64,000 nucleotides of DNA from Alteribacillus persepolensis (GTDB lineage Bacteria > Bacillota > Bacilli > Bacillales > Marinococcaceae): assembly GCF_900099605.1 (NCBI RefSeq), contig NZ_FNDK01000003.1:62001-126000 (forward strand). Direction: 5' to 3'. The notes below the pieces were generated by a model. It searched no databases, had not been told where the DNA came from, and saw nothing but the letters and a program-made list of their open reading frames with translations. This document shows positions 59,722 through 64,000 of this stretch, one piece after another (the first letter of the stretch is position 1; each line of letters begins with the position of its first letter). Made by a program: the position numbers and the translations under genes.

Positions 59722-59956
59722 CAAAGATATAAACAAGCACCTGAACACCTCTCTAGACCTGTTCTATGCTTATTGACCAGCTTTCTGAACGTGTCGGAAA
59801 TTCCTGACAGCATTCTCTCTCTTGATATATTTTCCATGTCTTTCATAGTAATTCTTGCAAAGGGTTTTGGAAGAGAGGGTGTGGTTGAAGGGAAGAAGGA
59901 ATATGAATGAAGGCAGAGAAAGCAGTATGGTGCATGCAAAGGAATAAATGTACGAT

Positions 59957-60003
59957 GAAAAAGTGTCCTGAAAGGTGGGAAATCACCAACCAGGGCACTT
60001 TCG
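59957..60003 (+). terminator. Hairpin downstream of cysQ
   Basis: AAAAGTGTCCTG pairs, with one mismatch, with CAGGGCACTTTT, enclosing GGTG/CACC. It stands 240 nt after the cysQ stop; 59722-59956 contains nothing recognisable. Confidence 0.55.
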
Positions 60004-60051
60004 ATTTTGTAAGGCAAAAAGTATAAAAGTCTGGTTTTTTCACGTTCCAGC

Positions 60052-60170
60052 ACAAGCGCCTATTCGCTCGAAGTTCCTTCGGTCCGGCCATGACAAGCCA
60101 AAGATCAGTTTTTCATAGACGAGCCGTCAGGACTTGTCGCTCATAGGCAAGGTGCTTGCGCTTCTCTTTT
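60052..60170. repeat. Structured intergenic repeat of a second type
   Basis: A block flanked by inverted ends (AGCACAAGCGCCTAT ... ATAGGCAAGGTGCTTGCGCT) with internal hairpins. Its ends share the AGCACAAG / TTGCGCTTCTC words with the terminators at 37558-37600 and 40141-40175. Non-coding, between cysQ and the convergent LacI gene. Likely a dispersed palindromic element of the host; I cannot name the family. Confidence 0.55.
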
Positions 60171-60214
60171 GTGTCTGTGCAATGAGCTCAGAGGGGTGAT
60201 GTCCAATCAAGTTA

Positions 60215-61216
60215 TTACTTACATCCACAAGATTGACGTGTGATTAAAGAAGGGGGTAGCTCAATATGTTTTGTATAATCTGGGTTATTAATTTTGTTGA
60301 GCAAGACATCAAAGGCTGTTTTTCCAATCGTATCGGGCGGCAGTACAATATTTGTAACAGGCGGATCAATAATAGAAGACGAAGCAAAGTCGCCAAAGCC
60401 AATCAGAGCAATGTCATCAGGTATTTTTAATAATAAGTCTTTAATTTGCGAAATGGCTCCAATTGTCATCAAATCATTTTGGATAAATAAAGCGGTGATG
60501 TCACTATGGCGGCTTAACAAAGATTTTGCTGCTGCTGCACCGCCGGAAACTGTTGCGTGACCAAGCTCAAAGTAACTGTCGTTAAAAGGGAGATTGTATT
60601 GCTGTAATGCTTTTTTATATCCTTCAATTCTTTCATCCGTGGTAGAGACATTTGATACTCCATAGATCATCCCAATTTTTTTATGCCCATGCTGCAGTAA
60701 ATGCATGGTAGCGTCATATCCCGTTTGCACGTTATCTCCAGTAACCTTGGGTGCATGTTGTACGATGTTATTGTAGCGGTTTACTAGTACGATTGGGAAA
60801 TCTTCATCCGTAAAAGCATTTAAGTACTCAATATCATTAGAAGTCGGTGATAATATAATACCGTCAACCATTTTAGAGTGCAGTAGATTGATTGTTTCTT
60901 CTTCGTAATTTTTATCTTCGTTTGTATTGACAAGCAGCAGGTTGTATCCCATTTCCCTTGCTCGCTCTTCCACACCATATACCATTTCTGTGATAAAACT
61001 ATCTGGAAAGCTGGATACTACCATACCGGCTGTTTTAGTTTTTTGCTGCCGGAGGTTTTTTGCGGTGGAGTTCGGCTTGTAGTTATATTTATGAATAATT
61101 TGCATTATTTTGTTGTATTTATCTTCAGTGATATGTTTTGTTCCATTTATAACATGTGAAACAGTGGCTACCGAAACATTTGCTTCTTTTGCGATTTGCT
61201 TCATTGTCACCTTCAT
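60215..61216 (-). CDS. LacI-family transcriptional regulator
   Basis: A 333-aa regulator: N-terminal helix-turn-helix with hinge (MKQIAKEANVSVATVSHVINGTKHITEDKYNKIMQ) and a periplasmic-binding-protein-like sensor domain (TAGMVVSSFPDSFITEMV; DGIILSPTSNDIEYL; HKKIGMIYGVSNVSTTDERIEGYK; DIALIGFGDFASSSIIDPPVT). It ends RQSCGCK. Start at 61216 chosen because GTGGAGG lies nine nt upstream. Divergent from the transketolase operon, and a LacI-type palindrome lies over that operon's transcription start, so it most likely represses it until a sugar or sugar phosphate binds. Confidence 0.9.
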   Translation of the reverse strand: MKVTMKQIAKEANVSVATVSHVINGTKHITEDKYNKIMQIIHKYNYKPNSTAKNLRQQKTKTAGMVVSSFPDSFITEMVYGVEERAREMGYNLLLVNTNEDKNYEEETINLLHSKMVDGIILSPTSNDIEYLNAFTDEDFPIVLVNRYNNIVQHAPKVTGDNVQTGYDATMHLLQHGHKKIGMIYGVSNVSTTDERIEGYKKALQQYNLPFNDSYFELGHATVSGGAAAAKSLLSRHSDITALFIQNDLMTIGAISQIKDLLLKIPDDIALIGFGDFASSSIIDPPVTNIVLPPDTIGKTAFDVLLNKINNPDYTKHIELPPSLITRQSCGCK

Positions 61217-61361
61217 TTCTGTATTCCTCCACAAAGTAAATCCTTTTACTTCATTGTAAAGAAAATAAGATCGATTATCCATAAAACAGCGTCAAAACCT
61301 TATTATTTTTCTAAGTTTGTTGCAAATATCTATATTAATAAAAACTTTCTGTCTTTTATTG

Positions 61362-61421
61362 TTGACAGAAAAACGCTTACATAGTATCATCACAATCAAA
61401 GTTGGTAAAACGATTAACCAA
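61362..61421 (+). promoter_or_regulatory. Promoter, cre-like site and LacI operator of the transketolase operon
   Basis: TTGACA (61362-61367), 17-nt spacer, TATCAT (61385-61390) is a strong sigma-A promoter. AGAAAAACGCTTACA (61367-61381) matches the cre consensus at 13 of 15 and lies in the spacer. TTGGTAAAACGATTAACCAA (61402-61421) is a LacI-family palindrome (TTGGT-AA-CG-TT-ACCAA) just downstream of the expected start point. Together they predict control by the divergent LacI protein and by CcpA. Confidence 0.78.
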
Positions 61422-61435
61422 AAGGAGGATTTTCC

Positions 61436-62284
61436 GTGACAAAAACCAGTTCGGTTGCACAAAACACAATAGAGTTAATTAAAGAAAAGGCGAAAATGTC
61501 CCGTTTGGAAACTATTCGGTTGATATCTTTAGCAAAGAGTGGGCACTATGGGTCTTCTTTTTCTAGTTCCGAAATTTTTGCGACCCTTTACTATCATACA
61601 TTGAACTATGATTCCAAGAATCCAAGTTGGAAAAGCAGAGATCGGTTTGTGATGGGGAAAGGACACTCAGCAGTTGGTGTGTACCCAATTCTTGCTGATG
61701 TCGGATTTTTCCCAAAAGAGGATTTGGACACATATACACAGTTAGGCAGTCCTTTTGGAGACCATCCAGATATGAATAAAATCAAAGGTGTCGATTTCAG
61801 TTCTGGCTCTATCGGCCACGGCTTGTCGGTTGGCGTTGGCATGTCCTTAGGTGCACGTGTGGATAATGAAAAATATAGAACCTATATTCTAATGGGGGAT
61901 GGGGAATTACAGGAAGGACAAGTCTGGGAAGCAGCAATGAGCGCAGGGAATTTCAAACTAGGTAATTTGGTAGCAATTATTGATAATAACAAAGTAACAG
62001 TAGACGGCAACACGGAAGAGTTAATGAATATCAATCCAATTAGAGAAAAGTGGGAAAGCTTTGGTTGGAATGTTGTAGATGTTGACGGTCACGATGTAGA
62101 AGAACTAATTAAAACATTTGAAAATCTTCCGGCTGTGGATTCCGAGAAGCCAACGGCCATTATTTGCGACACGGTAGCTGGAAAAGGCGTTTCCTTTATG
62201 GAACATGGCTATGAATGGCACGTTGCGAACTTAGGAGAAGACGATATCAAGCGCGCTATTGAAGAAATTGAAGGAGGTAATTAA
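61436..62284 (+). CDS. Transketolase, N-terminal (TPP-binding) subunit
   Basis: A 282-aa split transketolase subunit. It contains the thiamine pyrophosphate site GDGELQEGQVWEAAMSAGNF with IIDNNKV (Mg-binding Asp ... Asn) and the catalytic histidine regions SGHYGSSFSSSE, GKGHSAVGVYP, SSGSIGHGLSVGVGMSLGAR. Start is GTG at 61436 after AAAAGGAGGATTTTCC. Works with the next gene as one enzyme moving two-carbon units between sugar phosphates. Split transketolases in LacI-controlled operons usually belong to catabolic routes for unusual sugars, not to the central pentose phosphate pathway. Confidence 0.93.
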   Translation: MTKTSSVAQNTIELIKEKAKMSRLETIRLISLAKSGHYGSSFSSSEIFATLYYHTLNYDSKNPSWKSRDRFVMGKGHSAVGVYPILADVGFFPKEDLDTYTQLGSPFGDHPDMNKIKGVDFSSGSIGHGLSVGVGMSLGARVDNEKYRTYILMGDGELQEGQVWEAAMSAGNFKLGNLVAIIDNNKVTVDGNTEELMNINPIREKWESFGWNVVDVDGHDVEELIKTFENLPAVDSEKPTAIICDTVAGKGVSFMEHGYEWHVANLGEDDIKRAIEEIEGGN

Positions 62285-62285
62285 G

Positions 62286-63278
62286 ATGAACACAACGACT
62301 TTTCATAAAGATACGTGGGAACTGTACAAAAGTCTTGAGATGTCTAAGCAGTTAACGGCCGGCGAGACGTTAGCTAAGCTCGGAAAAAATCATCCAGAAA
62401 TTGTAGCGATGTCTTCAGACTTAAGTAAACCAACGCGTCTTTGGGATTTTGGAAAAGAGTTTCCAGAGCGTTTCTTTAATTTTGGCCTGGCTGAAAAGAA
62501 CATGGTGACAGCTGCTGCAGGTTTAGCTTCCACTGGAAAAACAGCGTTTGTGTCAACGTATGCGTCCTTCCTAGGAGTATTAGCTGCTGAGAACATTCGG
62601 ACAGCCGTTGCCTACCCTAATTTAAATGTTCGTTTAATTGGAACGCACACAGGCATTGCTATGGGATTTTATGGAACCTCCCACCACGCCACAGAAGATA
62701 TTTCTATTACAAGAGCAATGGCTAACATGACGGTCATTTCTCCAGCAGATGGAGCAGCATTAGCTGAATTGATTGAAGAATCTGTAAAAACGTATGACGG
62801 TCCAATTTATTTCAGAGTCAGCCGAGGTCGTGAAGAGCCAGTGTATAAACGTGACGCAGAAAAAGTGCAAAACAAAATCGGGAAAGCAAACACGCTAAGA
62901 AACGGCAGTGACTTAACCATTATTGCCTGCGGTATTGAAGTGAATGAAGCATTAAAGGCGGCTGATGAGCTTCAAGAACAAGGAATCAGCACAAGGGTAA
63001 TGGATATGCACACCATTAAGCCGATGGATACAAAAGCAGTATTACAGGCAGCAGAAGAAACGGGGGCTGTATTGACTGTAGAAGAGCATAATGTGCAGGG
63101 TGGTCTTGGAAGTGCAGTAGCTGAAGTATTACTGGAGTCAGGCATTAGCTGCAAGTTTAAGCGTCATGGATTTTATGATGAATATTCCTTAATCGGAAAG
63201 CCGTATTATCTCTATCAACATTATAAGTTGGATGGAGCGGGTATTGCTTCTGTCGCAAACGAATTTATAAATAAATAA
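62286..63278 (+). CDS. Transketolase, C-terminal (pyrimidine-binding) subunit
   Basis: A 330-aa second half of the split transketolase: ETLAKLGKNHPEIVAMSSDLS, ERFFNFGLAEKNMVTAAAGLA (with the Glu that activates TPP), TGIAMGFYGTSHHATEDIS and the C-terminal domain TVEEHNVQGGLGSAVAEVLL. Start at 62286 is chosen from GGAGGTAATTAAG directly upstream and lies one nt after the previous stop codon, so the subunits are translated together. Confidence 0.93.
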   Translation: MNTTTFHKDTWELYKSLEMSKQLTAGETLAKLGKNHPEIVAMSSDLSKPTRLWDFGKEFPERFFNFGLAEKNMVTAAAGLASTGKTAFVSTYASFLGVLAAENIRTAVAYPNLNVRLIGTHTGIAMGFYGTSHHATEDISITRAMANMTVISPADGAALAELIEESVKTYDGPIYFRVSRGREEPVYKRDAEKVQNKIGKANTLRNGSDLTIIACGIEVNEALKAADELQEQGISTRVMDMHTIKPMDTKAVLQAAEETGAVLTVEEHNVQGGLGSAVAEVLLESGISCKFKRHGFYDEYSLIGKPYYLYQHYKLDGAGIASVANEFINK

Positions 63279-63319
63279 AGAGCGTTCAACACGAATAGAA
63301 CAGGGAGAGGGGACTTTCG

Positions 63320-64000
63320 ATGGATTTTAAAAATAGAGTAGTGTTGATTACTGGATCAGCTTCAAAAAAAGGAATTGGGAGAGAAACGGCAAGACAGGTC
63401 GGTCAAAAAGGAGCAGCAGTTGTCTTAACCGACATCGATGAATCTGGTTTGGCAGATGCGAAGGAAGAAATCGGACAGTACAATAACGGCAAGGCAATGG
63501 CATTAAAGCTTGATGTGAAAAATAAGACAGAGGTAAACGAAGCTGTTCAAAAAGTGATAAAAGAGTTTGGGAAAATTGATATTCTAATTAACAATGCTGG
63601 TATTTCCCGCCCCACGCGCGTGCAGGAAATCAGTGAAGAAGAATGGGACTTAATTTTTGATATTAATATGAAAGGAATTTTCTTTCTTACTCAAGCAGTT
63701 CTTCCGCATATGAAGGAATGTAACTATGGAAGAATAGTAAATTTAAGTTCGGTATCAGGAAAGCGTGGCGGCGGTATCTTTGGAGGTTCTCATTATTCTG
63801 CAGCAAAGGCAGCAGTGACTGGTTTTACCAAAGCAGTAGCGCGCGAAACAGCGGCATATGGAATTACCTGCAATACTGTAGCTCCTGGATTAATTGGGGG
63901 TACAAATATAACGTCCGGCTTAATGACAGAAGACAAGGAAACGGCTATTGTAGAAGGTATTCCTGCTGGTAGAGTAGGGGAAGTAAAAGACGTTGCGTAT
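63320..64000 (+). CDS. SDR-family dehydrogenase (FabG-like), truncated by window end
   Basis: The first 227 residues of a short-chain dehydrogenase/reductase. Cofactor motif VLITGSASKKGIGRETARQ (a modified TGxxxGIG with an inserted Lys pair), NNAG (ILINNAGIS), catalytic Ser (VNLSSVSG) and the YxxxK pair (SHYSAAKAAV), with CNTVAPGLIGGT. The sequence continues past 64000. Start follows AGGGAGAGGGGACTTTCG. Third gene of the LacI-controlled operon; it probably oxidises a polyol or keto-sugar feeding the transketolase rather than acting in fatty acid synthesis. Confidence 0.88.
   Translation, partial: MDFKNRVVLITGSASKKGIGRETARQVGQKGAAVVLTDIDESGLADAKEEIGQYNNGKAMALKLDVKNKTEVNEAVQKVIKEFGKIDILINNAGISRPTRVQEISEEEWDLIFDINMKGIFFLTQAVLPHMKECNYGRIVNLSSVSGKRGGGIFGGSHYSAAKAAVTGFTKAVARETAAYGITCNTVAPGLIGGTNITSGLMTEDKETAIVEGIPAGRVGEVKDVAY

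Noticed and set aside
1-64000. CRISPR arrays, tRNA/rRNA genes, insertion sequences or prophage
   Set aside because: No regularly spaced repeats, no tRNA-like cloverleaf ends, no transposase, integrase or phage structural genes were seen in any interval.

Overview
The window looks like a chromosome segment of a spore-forming, Gram-positive member of the Bacillales. Reasons: nearly every gene has an AAGGAGG-type ribosome-binding site; gene content matches Bacillus (nifS/nadBCA divergent pair, YkoEDC thiamine transporter, MtnE, YwqE-type phosphatase, YheC/YheD spore-coat ATP-grasp proteins, NagR/YvoA-type regulator); base composition is moderate. A carnitine/betaine-type BCCT transporter and an orphan GvpU-like protein would suit a saline habitat, but genus and species cannot be read from this sequence. 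No rRNA, tRNA, transposase, prophage or CRISPR array was seen. The region reads as ordinary chromosome with small accessory islets and a family of dispersed intergenic repeats.

Layout. 0-10 kb: the end of a YyaL-type thioredoxin/DUF255 protein, a hydroxyacid dehydrogenase, a small TM2-like protein, branched-chain aminotransferase, then the NAD de novo block (nifS divergent from nadB-nadC-nadA). 9.5-15 kb: GvpU-like protein, CadC-like metal sensor, a coupled lipoprotein/69-aa pair, a 14-nt poly-C tract, a stand-alone cytochrome oxidase subunit I and a carboxylesterase. 15-20 kb: a TPP-riboswitch-controlled operon tenA-ykoE-ykoD-ykoC on the minus strand with 4-nt overlaps throughout. 20-23 kb: O-methyltransferase and a secreted YcdB/SLH protein. 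23.3-29.6 kb: paired NrdR-like boxes, a cobalamin riboswitch with terminator, then nrdA-nrdB-metE, i.e. B12-independent ribonucleotide reductase and B12-independent methionine synthase in one operon. 29.7-37.5 kb: tctCBA tricarboxylate-type transporter, IclR regulator, type I dehydroquinate dehydratase, shikimate kinase and an MFS transporter. 37.6-42.3 kb: unknown polytopic membrane protein, zinc alcohol dehydrogenase, CaiT-like BCCT transporter and divergent thioesterase.

42.4-48.7 kb is an amino-sugar regulon: nagA-nagB-nagR-SIS protein, a convergent nagP (PTS EIICB) and a ROK kinase; two near-identical NagR operators sit on the -35 boxes of nagA and nagP. 48.8-60 kb holds unknown proteins, MtnE, two YheC/YheD proteins, two flavin-reductase-like proteins, a shrunken asparagine-synthetase-like protein lacking both catalytic signatures, a YwqE-type phosphatase and CysQ. 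60.2-64 kb: a LacI regulator divergent from a split transketolase and an SDR dehydrogenase that runs off the window, with a well-formed promoter, cre-like box and LacI-type operator between them.

The most interesting items are the asparagine-synthetase-like apparent pseudoenzyme (56660-57775), the doubly controlled B12-sparing nrdAB-metE operon, the tct/aro/MFS cluster, the uncharacterised split-transketolase operon, the poly-C tract and the structured dispersed repeats.
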